Of a stretch of 64,000 nucleotides of DNA, positions 16,887 through 25,618 are shown piece by piece. This DNA comes from Methyloligella sp050110875 (GTDB lineage Bacteria; Pseudomonadota; Alphaproteobacteria; Rhizobiales; Methyloligellaceae), in NCBI GenBank assembly GCA_050110875.1, contig CP188828.1, positions 868,001 through 932,000 on the forward strand. Reading direction: 5' to 3'. Below the pieces are notes generated by a model, which had not been told where the DNA came from, did no database searches, and saw nothing but the letters and a program-made list of their open reading frames with translations. The translations under genes and the position numbers were made by a program. Position 1 is the stretch's first letter. Each line of letters opens with the position of its first letter.

Positions 16887-17951
16887 TCAGCTCCTGCGCT
16901 CCAGGCTTCCGAGCGTGCCGGCGAGAGCCGAGATGTCGGGTAGCGGCATGATGGAGCGGGCGGCGTCGCTGTCGCCCTTGAAGAAGGCCAGGCGCGAGGC
17001 TTCGTAGAAACGGCCGATCTCTTCGGCGTGGCTGCGGAGATCGCCGTGCTCCTCGAGGAAGGCAGGCATGTCTTCGGCGAAGACGCGATGGCCGGCGGTC
17101 TCGTCGAAGGCGCGGTGAAGCGCCAGCAGCGCGCCGCGATAGTTCTCCGCGTCGGCCCCGGCACGAAGCCGCGCCTTGATACGGCGGGCGGCGACCGTGA
17201 AGGGCCGGGAGGGCCTGTGGCGGAAAGGACCCCAAGCATAGTGATGGGCGAGCACGACGAGGAACAGGGCCGCAGCCATGCCGGATGTTGCGAAGAACAC
17301 GGTCAGCCGCTCGAGATCCAAAGGCTCGGGCCGGCGGTCCGGTTTCAAAAAGCCTGCCGGTCCCTCGGGCGGCTCCGTCGATTGGATCTCGCGCAAGGGC
17401 GACATGAGGAACGACCATTGCGGGATGTGGGCGCTCGCCATCGGTTGCGCGGCCGGCGGCTCGGCAACGGCGGCTTCGTCTTTACCGGTCTCGCCTTCGG
17501 CGGCGTCTTGAGCTTCTTCTGCCGTACCTTCTCGGGCCGCTCGATCCGACTCCTCGGAGGCGAATTGCAGGGTGAAGCCCGGCAGGTTCCGGCGCTTCAC
17601 CTCAAGCGGCACGTAGAAGGTCTGGTATGTCAGGGTGATCAGATAGCGGCGCTCGCCCTTCGCCTCGTCCTCCTTCACCGCCACGTCTTTAAGATCGAGC
17701 CAGTAGTTCAAGGCCCCGGCGGTGGGGATCGATGCGGGCTGGAGACGATAGGCGCCATCGACGGCGACGAAGACCTCGCGGGTGATGATATCGCCGGGGA
17801 AGTAGCCGAAGTCGCGCGGCTGGCTGGCGCTGATCCGATGCACCACGCCGCTCGGCCCTCCCGCCTCTTGCGCAACGCCGTGGCCCACCGGCGCGAGGCC
17901 GGCAGCGACGAGGAGGCCGAATGCCAGCGCCACGATCGAGAGAGCTCTCAT
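16887..17951 (-). CDS. mxaA: MxaA, methanol dehydrogenase calcium-insertion protein
   Basis: 354 residues from ATG 17951, which overlaps the mxaS stop as ATGA. The same frame stays open upstream through mxaS, but that extension is not coding. A signal peptide (MRALSIVALAFGLLVAAG) leads a periplasmic beta-domain, an Ala/Glu-rich linker at about residues 135-165, one membrane helix (ATSGMAAALFLVVLAHHYAWG, written here only in part: MAAALFLVVLA) and a cytoplasmic helical C-terminus. MxaA, K and L act in calcium insertion into MxaF. The order S-A-C is canonical. Confidence 0.9.
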   Translation of the reverse strand: MRALSIVALAFGLLVAAGLAPVGHGVAQEAGGPSGVVHRISASQPRDFGYFPGDIITREVFVAVDGAYRLQPASIPTAGALNYWLDLKDVAVKEDEAKGERRYLITLTYQTFYVPLEVKRRNLPGFTLQFASEESDRAAREGTAEEAQDAAEGETGKDEAAVAEPPAAQPMASAHIPQWSFLMSPLREIQSTEPPEGPAGFLKPDRRPEPLDLERLTVFFATSGMAAALFLVVLAHHYAWGPFRHRPSRPFTVAARRIKARLRAGADAENYRGALLALHRAFDETAGHRVFAEDMPAFLEEHGDLRSHAEEIGRFYEASRLAFFKGDSDAARSIMPLPDISALAGTLGSLERRS

Positions 17952-18835
17952 GCCGCCTCCCCCATCAGATAATCGGTGAAGCGGTCCCAATCGACCGGGG
18001 TCTGCAACTCGCATGGCGGGCGGCCGTAGCGGCGGGCGATGCGGGCCAAGGTTCGACGCTGCTCCGCGGCCTCGGCGACGAGCTTTTCGCGCAGGCTGGG
18101 CCGCATGGCGAGCATCCTGCGGCGCCCGGATTCGAGATCCTGCAAGGTCACCAGCCCCCAAGCCGGAAAATCCTCCGTCTCCTTCGGATCGCGCAGGACG
18201 ACGGGCACGACATCGTGGCCTGCCAAGGCCTCGAACAGGGCCTCGATGGTCTTGGCCGGGAGATAGAAATCGGAGATCAGGAAGACGAGCTTGCGCTTGC
18301 CGGCCAGATAGCCGGCCGCATCGAAGAGGCCATCGACCCGTTTGCCCGACGGCCGGTAGGCGCGCAGTTGCCGGATCATCTCCGCCTCGCCGGCGCGGGA
18401 CCGGGTGGCGGGCATGAAGAGCTTCGGGACGATGCCCGCATCGCAGCCGATCAGCCCGAAGGAATCGCCGATCCGGCGGGAGGACGCGGCAAGGGCGCCG
18501 CAGATATCGGCGACGTCCTGCATCTTCCGGGAATCGCCCACGAAGCCCATGGAGCCCGACAGGTCGACCAGGGCGTAGAGGGTGATCGCGCTCTTCTGCT
18601 CGAACCGCTTCACATAGAGATTCTCGAAGGGGTCGCGCATGGAGCTGCGCAGATCGATGCGGCGCGGATCGGGCGAGCGCAGCAGGGAGGCATAGTCGCG
18701 AAACAACCCGCCCGAGCCTTCGATGGTGCCGCGATGGGCCCCCGTCCGGACGGCCGTGCTTCGCCACGCCAACCGATAAGGCAAATCGACGGATTGCCGC
18801 GATTCGGTTGGCTCTTGCGGCAGCGCGTCACTCAT
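17948..18835 (-). CDS. mxaS: MxaS, DUF58/vWA-like protein
   Basis: 295 residues from ATG 18835, 10 bp after the mxaR stop. The frame remains open upstream inside mxaR, but the upstream translation is Arg/Cys-rich noise. The DUF58-type domain includes a MIDAS-like LVDLSGSMGF near residue 90 and later VFLISDFYLP. DUF58 proteins pair with MoxR ATPases. In Methylorubrum MxaS is required for methanol oxidation, with an undefined role in assembly. No signal peptide or strong membrane segment was seen, so it is probably cytoplasmic. Confidence 0.92.
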   Translation of the reverse strand: MSDALPQEPTESRQSVDLPYRLAWRSTAVRTGAHRGTIEGSGGLFRDYASLLRSPDPRRIDLRSSMRDPFENLYVKRFEQKSAITLYALVDLSGSMGFVGDSRKMQDVADICGALAASSRRIGDSFGLIGCDAGIVPKLFMPATRSRAGEAEMIRQLRAYRPSGKRVDGLFDAAGYLAGKRKLVFLISDFYLPAKTIEALFEALAGHDVVPVVLRDPKETEDFPAWGLVTLQDLESGRRRMLAMRPSLREKLVAEAAEQRRTLARIARRYGRPPCELQTPVDWDRFTDYLMGEAA

Positions 18836-18845
18836 TGCGCGACTT

Positions 18846-19913
18846 TCATGGCGCCGGCACCGTGTCAAACACGGCGGCGAAGAAGCGGCGGATGATATCC
18901 TCGCGCCGGAGCTCGTAGATCGGATCCAGGAAGACGCGGTGGCCCATGGATTCGGGGAACACCTCGCGCAGATCCTCCGGCACGACCATGTCTCGCCCAT
19001 TGAGCCAGGCGGCGACACGGGCGGCGCGGAGCAGATAGCTCATGCCGCGCGGGCTGGCGCCACCCTGGACCAGACGCCCCATATCGACGCCTTCCAGATC
19101 GATGCCGACCGAGACGGGATCGCGCAAGGCCTGCCACAGATCCAGGGCATAGCGCTCCAGGGCCTCGCTGGTCTTCACACTCTCCTGAATGGCGCGGGCG
19201 ACGTCATTCATGGATTCGAAGTCCAGGATGTCCGGCTTGACGACCTCGATGAGGCTGTCGACGTCATGGAAGCGGGTCTGGAAGGCAAGATCGCGGCGGA
19301 CCTCGCGATCCTCCGGGACCTCCATGTTGATCTCCATGAAGAAGCGGTCGCGGGCCGCGGCCGGCAGCTCGAAGGTCTCCTCGCGCTCGATCCGGTTCCG
19401 ATCGGCGAAGACCTGGAGATAGGGGAAGGTATATTCCCGATTGAAGGCGGTGACGCTGCGCTCCGCCATCAAGCGCAGCAGCAGGGAATGCACTTGCGGC
19501 CGCGCGCGATTGATCTCGTTGAAGAAGAAGACGGCAAGATCGCTGCCGTAGCGCAGCACCGGACCGGGATCGACGCGCGGCCGGCCGTCCTCGCCGAGAT
19601 AGGTGTAATAGATGAGATCGGCGGGCATCAGATCGATGGTGCCCTCGATCCGCTCGAAAGCCCCGCCCAGGCCGCGCGCCACGGCACGCAGCAAGGTGGT
19701 CTTACCCACGCCGACATCGCCTTCCAGCAGCACATGGCCGCGGGCGAAGACGGAAATGGTCAAAAGCCGGATGACGCGTTGCTGACCGACGATGGCGCCG
19801 GCAATCTCGCTCTCGAACTCTTGCGCCCTTTCGCGCCAGCTATTCAGGTCAATCGCTTTGTCTTGCGCCGGTTTTTTTGCAGGCGCCTTGGTTTCGGTCG
19901 GTCGCGACGACAT
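18846..19913 (-). CDS. mxaR: MxaR, MoxR-family AAA+ ATPase
   Basis: 355 residues. Walker A is GDVGVGKTT near residue 65, and a Walker B position reads FFFNEINRARP, with Asn where most AAA+ proteins have Asp. Sensor and lid regions follow (ADRNRIE; GASPRGMSYLLRAARVAAWLNGR). It is the founding family of MoxR chaperone-like ATPases and is needed for methanol dehydrogenase activation together with vWA proteins MxaS, MxaC and MxaL. GGGGGAGAG precedes the ATG. A 174-bp gap holding two stem-loops separates it from mxaI; from here to mxaD the genes overlap or nearly touch. Confidence 0.95.
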   Translation of the reverse strand: MSSRPTETKAPAKKPAQDKAIDLNSWRERAQEFESEIAGAIVGQQRVIRLLTISVFARGHVLLEGDVGVGKTTLLRAVARGLGGAFERIEGTIDLMPADLIYYTYLGEDGRPRVDPGPVLRYGSDLAVFFFNEINRARPQVHSLLLRLMAERSVTAFNREYTFPYLQVFADRNRIEREETFELPAAARDRFFMEINMEVPEDREVRRDLAFQTRFHDVDSLIEVVKPDILDFESMNDVARAIQESVKTSEALERYALDLWQALRDPVSVGIDLEGVDMGRLVQGGASPRGMSYLLRAARVAAWLNGRDMVVPEDLREVFPESMGHRVFLDPIYELRREDIIRRFFAAVFDTVPAP

Positions 19914-20005
19914 CTCTCCCCCTCATTCCACCGCGGTCATGCGGAAGCCGCAGGCCTTGCATGCGCCGATGGCACCTAAGACAGCCGATGTCACTTAAGA
20001 CAAAG

Positions 20006-20029
20006 GGGGTGCAGCCGAAGCTGCACCCC
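20006..20029 (-). terminator. UUCG-tetraloop hairpin between mxaI and mxaR
   Basis: On the minus strand a perfect 10-bp stem (GGGGTGCAGC / GCTGCACCCC) is capped by TTCG, making a C(UUCG)G tetraloop. It is followed by CTTTG, not a long T-run, so it fits a partial terminator or a 3' stabiliser of the mxaFJGI message better than a full stop. Confidence 0.7.
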
Positions 20030-20063
20030 ACCTCCTAAGTTCGGCAGTTGCCTCCCCGGAGGC

Positions 20064-20090
20064 TAGCTCTGGGAGAAGCGGACAGAGCTA
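20064..20090 (-). terminator. Stem-loop overlapping the mxaI stop codon
   Basis: TAGCTCTG (20064-20071) pairs with CAGAGCTA (20083-20090) across 11 bases. One arm includes the mxaI TAG. No T-run follows, so it may act on mRNA stability. Confidence 0.5.
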
Positions 20091-20381
20091 GAGCTTGGAG
20101 ACGTCGTAGACCCACTCGCCAGTCTCCTTGAAATGCTCGGTGCGCTTGGCGTTGCGCGCCTCCATTTCCTTGATGGAGTTGCTCTGCTTGGCGAGTTCCT
20201 TCGGGTCGTGCTTGGGATCGTATTTGGAGCCCTCGACCTTTTCCGGGTAGCCCGGCTTCGGCTCCCAGCAGTTGCCGGGCGCCTTGCAGTTGGTGCCGTC
20301 ATAGGCCATGGCGGCGGTGGAGAGAGTCAACGCGGCGGCGGCAGCCAGCACCACGCCGGTCAGTTTAGTCGTAGCAGTCAT
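20088..20381 (-). CDS. mxaI: MxaI, methanol dehydrogenase small (beta) subunit
   Basis: 97 residues: a signal peptide (ending AMA, residue 26) and a mature chain starting YDGTNCKAPGNCWEPKPGYP, the hallmark of MxaI, with its two Cys. The Lys-rich helical part (SKYDPKHDPKELAKQ) wraps the MxaF subunit in known structures. Length and sequence are typical. It lies 90 bp after mxaG with a stem-loop between them. Confidence 0.98.
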   Translation of the reverse strand: MTATTKLTGVVLAAAAALTLSTAAMAYDGTNCKAPGNCWEPKPGYPEKVEGSKYDPKHDPKELAKQSNSIKEMEARNAKRTEHFKETGEWVYDVSKL

Positions 20382-20415
20382 GGGTCAGTTCCTCCGTAGT
20401 CACTCTTCGCTGCTT

Positions 20416-20431
20416 GGCGGATTGTTCCGCC
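20416..20431 (-). other. Stem-loop between mxaG and mxaI
   Basis: GGCGGA, four bases, TCCGCC: a perfect 6-bp stem in the 90-bp spacer. A run of five T follows on the plus strand only, so for mxa transcription (minus) it is a simple hairpin. Confidence 0.5.
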
Positions 20432-20471
20432 TTTTTCTCCGGGACAATCGCGACGGCCATCTCCGGGCCCG

Positions 20472-21029
20472 TTACGATGCGTCCTCGGGAACCTTGCATT
20501 CTCCTTCTGCCTTGATGGGCTCGGCATGCTCGCCCTCGTAAGGCTTGTAATTCTTCTTCTGCTCCTCATCGAGCCAGCCAGCGTTCTCGACCGGCCCTTT
20601 GTAGAGATGACGGATCCAGGCGATCACCTTCAGGGACTCGTCCACACCGAGATCCGAATGCGGGCCCATCATGGAGCGCGCGCCGCCCCACATGGTCTCG
20701 AACAGACCCTTGTCGGTCTCGTTCTTCGGATAGGTGTAGTAGTCGTCGTTCAGACCCGGGCCGAGCTTGCCCTCACCCACGTGACCGTGGCAGCCGGAAC
20801 AGGCGGCCAGGAAGGTCTGCTCGCCTTCTGCGAGACAATTGGGAACCTCGGTGTAGAGATTCTCGCCCGTCTCCAGAAAGTGCTTCGCTGCTGGCGTATC
20901 CGCTCCTTCCGCGTTGCTGAGATCCAGGACTTCGCCTGTGATCGTGTGGTTGAAGGTCAACTCTGCGGCCGCGATGAGCGGCATGGAAACCAGGGCGGCC
21001 GACAGGGCCAGTACTTTCAAAGATCTCAT
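20472..21029 (-). CDS. mxaG: MxaG, cytochrome cL
   Basis: 185 residues from ATG 21029 (a TTG lies two codons upstream). A signal peptide ends AAA near residue 22; the haem site is CSGCH near residue 77, with a Met ligand likely in ARSMMGPHSDLG. This is the specific electron acceptor of MxaFI methanol dehydrogenase. Position after mxaJ and before mxaI is canonical. It has little in common with the cytochrome at 1654-2178 apart from the haem motif and the IAWIR helix. Confidence 0.95.
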   Translation of the reverse strand: MRSLKVLALSAALVSMPLIAAAELTFNHTITGEVLDLSNAEGADTPAAKHFLETGENLYTEVPNCLAEGEQTFLAACSGCHGHVGEGKLGPGLNDDYYTYPKNETDKGLFETMWGGARSMMGPHSDLGVDESLKVIAWIRHLYKGPVENAGWLDEEQKKNYKPYEGEHAEPIKAEGECKVPEDAS

Positions 21030-21062
21030 TCTCAACTCGTTGTTTTTTGAACTAATTCCCTA

Positions 21063-21080
21063 AGGCGTCCCCCAACGCCT
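21063..21080 (-). other. Stem-loop between mxaJ and mxaG
   Basis: AGGCGT and ACGCCT form a 6-bp stem around a 6-base loop, in the 73-bp spacer between the two genes. Confidence 0.45.
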
Positions 21081-21102
21081 CTCCCTTCGATTTGGATTCC
21101 GA

Positions 21103-22002
21103 TCAGGATTTGGATTCCGGCTTCTTGGGAATCTCCTGCAGCGGAATCCCTTCCTCCTCAAGCACGGCCCGGAGCTGCGGACGGCTCTTCTCGATGGCTG
21201 CGTTGAGTTCGTCCCGCAGCTCCTCGTCGCCCTTGCGCACACCCATGGCCTGGCTGAAGTGGAACGGCACCGGCTCGTTGTCGACGCGATAGTTTTCATC
21301 CGGCACGACGGTCATCTTCACCGCGTCGTCGTTGGCCACGTAGCGCGCGATCTCCGGCGAGAAGACGATGGCAAGATCGGACTTGCCGCTCTTCAGATCC
21401 GTGATGAAATTCGTGGGATTGATGCGCACATACGCGTTGCGCCGGCTTTTGAAGTTGGTCAGCGACCGGTGATAATTGAAGTTCCGGTTATAGAGACCGA
21501 TCTTCTTGAGCATGGTCTCCACGGGACCGCCCGGATCGAAGCCGATCGGATGGGCCTTGAAGAGATCCTCGCTGTCGAAGGAGTCGATATCCAGATCGGA
21601 ATCGGCGCGCTGCACGAAGACGTAAGGCGCCCGATAATAAGGATCCGTGGTCAGGACACGCGGGTCGCCGTGATCGAGACCGATCACCACGTCGCATTTG
21701 TTCTCGTTGAGCATGTCGCGAACCAGATAGATCGCCGGACGATCCAGCCAGACGAACTCGACCTCGCGGTCCATGTTGTCGGCGACGATCTTGGCGAGCT
21801 TGTTCTCGAATCCGCTCTCGTCGGCTTTCGAGTAAGGCGCTTCTTCGCTCGAGGCGCAGACCCGCAAGATGCTGCTGTCTGCCGCCTGATCGGCAGCGTC
21901 CTTAGATTTGTCCTCGGCGTGGCTCGAGGTCGCCAGGCCGGCGATAAAAGCGGCAGCCACGAGCGCGGGCGCCACCTTTGCAATGTGTTTCGTGAATTCC
22001 AT
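21103..22002 (-). CDS. mxaJ: MxaJ, periplasmic binding-protein-like methanol oxidation factor
   Basis: 299 residues from ATG 22002, which has AGAGAGAAG in front; an ATG six codons upstream lacks a ribosome site. The signal peptide ends SHA (about residue 29). The type II periplasmic-binding fold is clear (VCASSEEAPYSKADESGFENKLAKI written in parts: ESGFENKLAKI). MxaJ is a conserved accessory factor of MxaFI, recently regarded as an assembly factor. It follows mxaF by 81 bp. The paralogue in the xox block carries extra ankyrin repeats. Confidence 0.94.
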   Translation of the reverse strand: MEFTKHIAKVAPALVAAAFIAGLATSSHAEDKSKDAADQAADSSILRVCASSEEAPYSKADESGFENKLAKIVADNMDREVEFVWLDRPAIYLVRDMLNENKCDVVIGLDHGDPRVLTTDPYYRAPYVFVQRADSDLDIDSFDSEDLFKAHPIGFDPGGPVETMLKKIGLYNRNFNYHRSLTNFKSRRNAYVRINPTNFITDLKSGKSDLAIVFSPEIARYVANDDAVKMTVVPDENYRVDNEPVPFHFSQAMGVRKGDEELRDELNAAIEKSRPQLRAVLEEEGIPLQEIPKKPESKS

Positions 22003-22039
22003 GGTGCTTCTCTCTTTCATGGGGGGATTTTTGGGCAGG

Positions 22040-22073
22040 GACCGCCCCGCCGGCGGAAGCCGACGGGGCAGTC
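22040..22073 (-). other. 15-bp stem-loop between mxaF and mxaJ
   Basis: Positions 22040-22054 pair with 22059-22073 around a 4-base loop; on the minus strand all 15 positions pair if two G-U pairs are allowed. It lies 10 bp past the mxaF stop and is followed by CCTGCCC, not T. It probably stabilises the abundant mxaF message or lowers read-through into mxaJ. Confidence 0.7.
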
Positions 22074-22083
22074 TTTTGCCTAG

Positions 22084-23976
22084 CTAGTTCCGAATGACAT
22101 CGGTGCTGTACTCATCCAGGGTCGGATCGTCGTACGGGCCCTTCCCATCGAGGGAGAAGACCAGCAGACCACCGCCTTGCTGAGTCCAGTTCTGCAGCTC
22201 GCGGAACGCGCCCACGGCACCGAGACCAGCGGTCGGGTCATCGAGGTCGAAGACCAGACCAACACCCGGCCAGCCGCCAACACCGTAGTAGATGCCGACA
22301 TACTGCGTGCCGTTGTGCTCGTAGGTCATCGGGTAACCGATGGCGCCAGACGGCATCTTGAACTTCCACAGAAGCTCGCCAGTCTCGCTGTTACGGGCTT
22401 TGAAGTAGCCGTCGAGCGTGCCGTAGAAGACCAGATCGCCAGCCGTGGCCATCGTGCCGCCCCAGGCCGCAAAGCGCTCCATGACGGACCACTTATAGCT
22501 GCTGCTGTCGGCGTCGTAGGCCTTCACCTGGCCAAGACCCAGGTAGTTCTGACGGTCGCCCTTCGGGCCAGGATACATCGACAGGGTCGCACCGACGAAG
22601 AACTGACCGGCACGATAGGGAAGCATGAAGGGCTCCCAGTCCATGCAGATGTGGTTGATGGCCAGGTAGAAGAGCTCCTTCTCCGGATCGTAGGAGTCGT
22701 GAGCCTGGTCGTGGTAACCCATGGCCGACGGGCAGATGTCGGTGCCCTTGTGGTCCATGCGGGTGCCGTACTCAGGATCGCGAACCGGGATGCCGGTCTC
22801 CATGTCGACATGGGTCCAGACGTTCACGGTGTCATCCAGGAAGTCAGCCCGAACCAGGTCACCGTTGGTGCGGTCCAGGGTGTAGATGATGCCGTTACGA
22901 TCGGGATGGGTCAGGAGCTTCTTGTCCTCGCCATCGATCTTCTGGTCGCTGAGCATGATGACGTTCACGCCAGCGTAGTCCCACTCGTCATGCGGGGTCT
23001 TCTGGTAGCCGAACTTCAGTTCGCCAGAGTCGACGTCGCGGGCCATGATGGTCATGGTCCACTTGTTGTCGCCCGGACGCATGGTCTCGTTCCACGGCGA
23101 GGGGTTGCCCGAGCCGTAGTAAATGAGGTTCAGGTCCGGATCGTAAGCATACCAACCCCAGTTGGTGCCGCCGCCGATCTTCCAGGCATCGCCTTCCCAC
23201 GTGGCAAGGCCGAGGCCCTTCTGGCCATACTGCGGATTGGCGCTGTTGAAGTCGTCGCCAATGCCGATGTCCTCGTCGGGGCCAGTGGCGTACATGCGCC
23301 AAACCTGACCGCCGTCATGGACATTGTAGGCCGTGGCATAACCGCGAACACCGAGCTCGGCGCCCGACGAACCGACGATGACCATGTCCTTAACGACGTA
23401 AGGCGCAACGGTCAGGGTCGAGCCGACCTTGATGTCGGAGTTCTCCACCTTCCAGTAGAGGCTGCCGTCCTCAGCCTTCAGCGCAACGACATGGCCGTCG
23501 AGCTGGTTGCTGATGATCAACGGAGGCGTGTCGCCACCGCCCGGGTAGTACGCCAGACCACGGTTAACGAGGTCGCAGCAGGCGACGGAACGGGCCGCCG
23601 GATCCTGCTTAGGCTTGTACTGCCACTTGATCTTGCCCGGATTGTCGAGGTCCAGGGCATAGACGTTATTCGGGAAGGAAGAGTTGATGTACATCACACC
23701 GTCGATGACGAGCGGCGTGCCTTCGTGACCGTTCAACAGACCCGTCGAGAACGTCCAGGAGACCCGAAGGTCTTTGACGTTCTCGGTGTTGATCTGGTCC
23801 ATCGTGCTGTAGTTGTCAGAGGTGTAGTCCTTCCCCGGCATCACGTAGTTCGCGTTGTCTTTCGACAGCTCGATGAGCTTGTCGTTCGCAACGGCTGCGG
23901 ATGATCCGAGGAAGCCGACGGCAAGTGCGACGCATGACGCAGACGCAATCGTGCCGAAACGTTTAAGTCCGTTCAT
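22084..23976 (-). CDS. mxaF: MxaF, calcium-dependent methanol dehydrogenase large subunit
   Basis: 630 residues from ATG 23976 (GAGGG upstream); the frame stays open to 24054 but the extension lacks export features. The signal peptide ends AVA at residue 30, and the mature chain begins NDKLIELSKD. In mature numbering Cys103-Cys104, Glu177, Asn261 and Asp303 fall exactly where established for MxaF, and residue 305 is Ala (WDYAG), the calcium form. It oxidises methanol in the periplasm as an alpha2beta2 enzyme with MxaI, using PQQ and Ca2+. It is the first gene of mxaFJGIRSACKLD. Confidence 0.98.
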   Translation of the reverse strand: MNGLKRFGTIASASCVALAVGFLGSSAAVANDKLIELSKDNANYVMPGKDYTSDNYSTMDQINTENVKDLRVSWTFSTGLLNGHEGTPLVIDGVMYINSSFPNNVYALDLDNPGKIKWQYKPKQDPAARSVACCDLVNRGLAYYPGGGDTPPLIISNQLDGHVVALKAEDGSLYWKVENSDIKVGSTLTVAPYVVKDMVIVGSSGAELGVRGYATAYNVHDGGQVWRMYATGPDEDIGIGDDFNSANPQYGQKGLGLATWEGDAWKIGGGTNWGWYAYDPDLNLIYYGSGNPSPWNETMRPGDNKWTMTIMARDVDSGELKFGYQKTPHDEWDYAGVNVIMLSDQKIDGEDKKLLTHPDRNGIIYTLDRTNGDLVRADFLDDTVNVWTHVDMETGIPVRDPEYGTRMDHKGTDICPSAMGYHDQAHDSYDPEKELFYLAINHICMDWEPFMLPYRAGQFFVGATLSMYPGPKGDRQNYLGLGQVKAYDADSSSYKWSVMERFAAWGGTMATAGDLVFYGTLDGYFKARNSETGELLWKFKMPSGAIGYPMTYEHNGTQYVGIYYGVGGWPGVGLVFDLDDPTAGLGAVGAFRELQNWTQQGGGLLVFSLDGKGPYDDPTLDEYSTDVIRN

Positions 23977-24561
23977 ATGCTGAACCCTCGCGTTTTCGCT
24001 CCCAACGGGTGCGGAGTTGAGGGCCGTGCGCGCCATCCTTAACGGACGGCACATCCAGCCTCTCTCCGCCTCTCATTCGGCGCCGGACAAAGCTCTCTGA
24101 TGGAGCAATTGGCCGGGCCTATCGCGGGCCGAGCTTCCTCAACCTTTTTCCCAAAGGGTTTGCCCTCGTGACGGAAGGCAAATGACCTTTTCGGCGATGT
24201 GGGCATCGTAGGGGCTGGCGCGCACTTCCGTCTTTGGGACGCTTCCTAGAACCGGAGCAGGAGGACTTCTCAAACCGCAGCGGAATAAATAGCCGCCCGT
24301 GGCAAGAGGATTCCCAAAGGAAGGAGGGAGGATAGAGCGCTGTAGCAGGAAAGAATGGCAACCGGATTGAGACCCATCGGCAAGCCTCGGAATGCCATTA
24401 TCGGCGCGAGTCTTCTCTCAATAATCCCAGCCGGTTATCGCGCCTCGCTGAGGTTAACGAGAATAGCGCATGGCTAATGAAAGGCGACTGTCGTGACTTC
24501 GATTTCTCCGCTACCGATTGCCGCAAGCAAGCACCTGCACGGCGGCCGCGCATGGTCCGGC
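23977..24561. promoter_or_regulatory. Divergent control region upstream of mxaF
   Basis: About 585 bp between mxaF (minus) and the lipoprotein operon (plus). The strong mxaF promoter must be here. The 10-base sequence TTCCCAAAGG occurs twice in direct orientation (24148-24157 and 24311-24320) and may be a regulator site. I did not find a convincing match to a published mxaF promoter. Confidence 0.55.
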
Positions 24562-25092
24562 ATGGCCTTTCCGGCCGTGCCGGTCCGTCGCCTGGCGGTG
24601 CTGATCGCGCTTGCCATGGCGCTGGCCGCCTGCGGCGAGGACGTCTCGGCACCCGAGACGGCGGAGGAGATTCCGACCGATAGCACGCGGAGCAAGCGGC
24701 TCGCCCAGACCGAGTGGCTGACCGTGCACGACGTCATCTCTCCGGCCCAATGGCTCGCCAGCCGGGAGGCCGGCTACGACGTGGAGATGGAGAACCCGCG
24801 CGTGAAGGCGCTGCACAAGACGCTGCAGGACGCCAAGCGGGTCTTCGGCACCCCCTATCGCATGACGGCGAACCGGGCCGTCCAGCTGGAAGGCATGATC
24901 GATCAGGAAGGCTGGGAGCATGAAGACGCCGCCGACCTGATCGTGACGTTCACCGAGGTGGGCGACTCGGAAACCGCCGGGGAAGGCTTCGGACAAGTGG
25001 CCCAAGCCTATTACCAGCTCCGCAAGACCGGGCTCAGCCGGGAGGAGGCGCTGCAACACATAAGAGAGGAAAGCGAGGAGAAGGCCCAATGA
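24562..25092 (+). CDS. Putative lipoprotein heading the second two-component operon
   Basis: 176 residues from ATG 24562 (a GTG at 24493 would add 23 residues in front of the signal peptide). The N-terminus is a lipoprotein signal with lipobox LAAC at about residues 22-25. The remainder is helical and charged with no domain I recognise (KALHKTLQDAKRVFGTPYRMT near the centre, written in part: KTLQDAKRVFGTPYR). The stop overlaps the FKBP gene start as ATGA. Its place in an operon with a periplasmic isomerase and a sensor kinase beside mxaF suggests an envelope role tied to sensing, but the function is unknown. Confidence 0.75.
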   Translation: MAFPAVPVRRLAVLIALAMALAACGEDVSAPETAEEIPTDSTRSKRLAQTEWLTVHDVISPAQWLASREAGYDVEMENPRVKALHKTLQDAKRVFGTPYRMTANRAVQLEGMIDQEGWEHEDAADLIVTFTEVGDSETAGEGFGQVAQAYYQLRKTGLSREEALQHIREESEEKAQ

Positions 25093-25562
25093 GACCAGAT
25101 CTACGTTTCCGTACTGCCCTGTCTCTCACATTCGTCGCCGTTCTGGCGACTGTGCTGACCTTAGGCCCGTCCCTCGCGTCGACCTTGCAGACTTACTACA
25201 CGGATTCCGGCTTGGGCGTGGGCGATGTGAAGATCGGCACCGGACCCGAGCCGAAGCCCGGGCAAACGGTCGTCGTGCATTACACCGGCTGGCTCTACGA
25301 GCGCGGCACCAAATCCAAGAAGTTCGACAGCTCGGTCGATCGCGGCGAGCCCTTCGAATTCACGTTGGGAGAAGGGCAAGTAATCGACGGCTGGGATGAA
25401 GGCATCGCCACCATGAAGGAAGGCGGCAAGCGCACGCTGATCATCCCGCCCGAGCTCGGCTATGGCGCGCGCGGCGCCGGCGATGCGATCCCGCCGAACG
25501 CGACGCTCATATTCGATGTCGAGCTCCTCAAAGTGAAAGACGAAGAAAGCGCGTCGAACTGA
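25089..25562 (+). CDS. Periplasmic FKBP-type peptidyl-prolyl isomerase
   Basis: 157 residues: a signal peptide (about 1-32) and one FKBP domain with typical motifs (VVVHYTGWLYE, FDSS, FTLGEGQVIDGWDEG, LIIPPELGYG, IPPNATLIFDVELL). It catalyses cis-trans prolyl isomerisation in protein folding. The gene overlaps the lipoprotein gene by 4 bp and is followed after 56 bp by the kinase gene. A role in folding the abundant periplasmic methanol dehydrogenase, or in the sensor pathway, is inferred from context only. Confidence 0.92.
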   Translation: MRPDLRFRTALSLTFVAVLATVLTLGPSLASTLQTYYTDSGLGVGDVKIGTGPEPKPGQTVVVHYTGWLYERGTKSKKFDSSVDRGEPFEFTLGEGQVIDGWDEGIATMKEGGKRTLIIPPELGYGARGAGDAIPPNATLIFDVELLKVKDEESASN

Positions 25563-25618
25563 ACGCGCCGGACCCGAAACCCGCAAAAGGGAGGGCCCCC
25601 GCAAAGCAACACGACAAG

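Noticed and set aside
16887..18767. A possible mxaS-mxaA fusion frame
   Set aside because: The mxaA frame is open upstream, but in that part mxaS in another frame has the clear DUF58 domain. The ATGA overlap at 17948-17951 marks the real start of mxaA.
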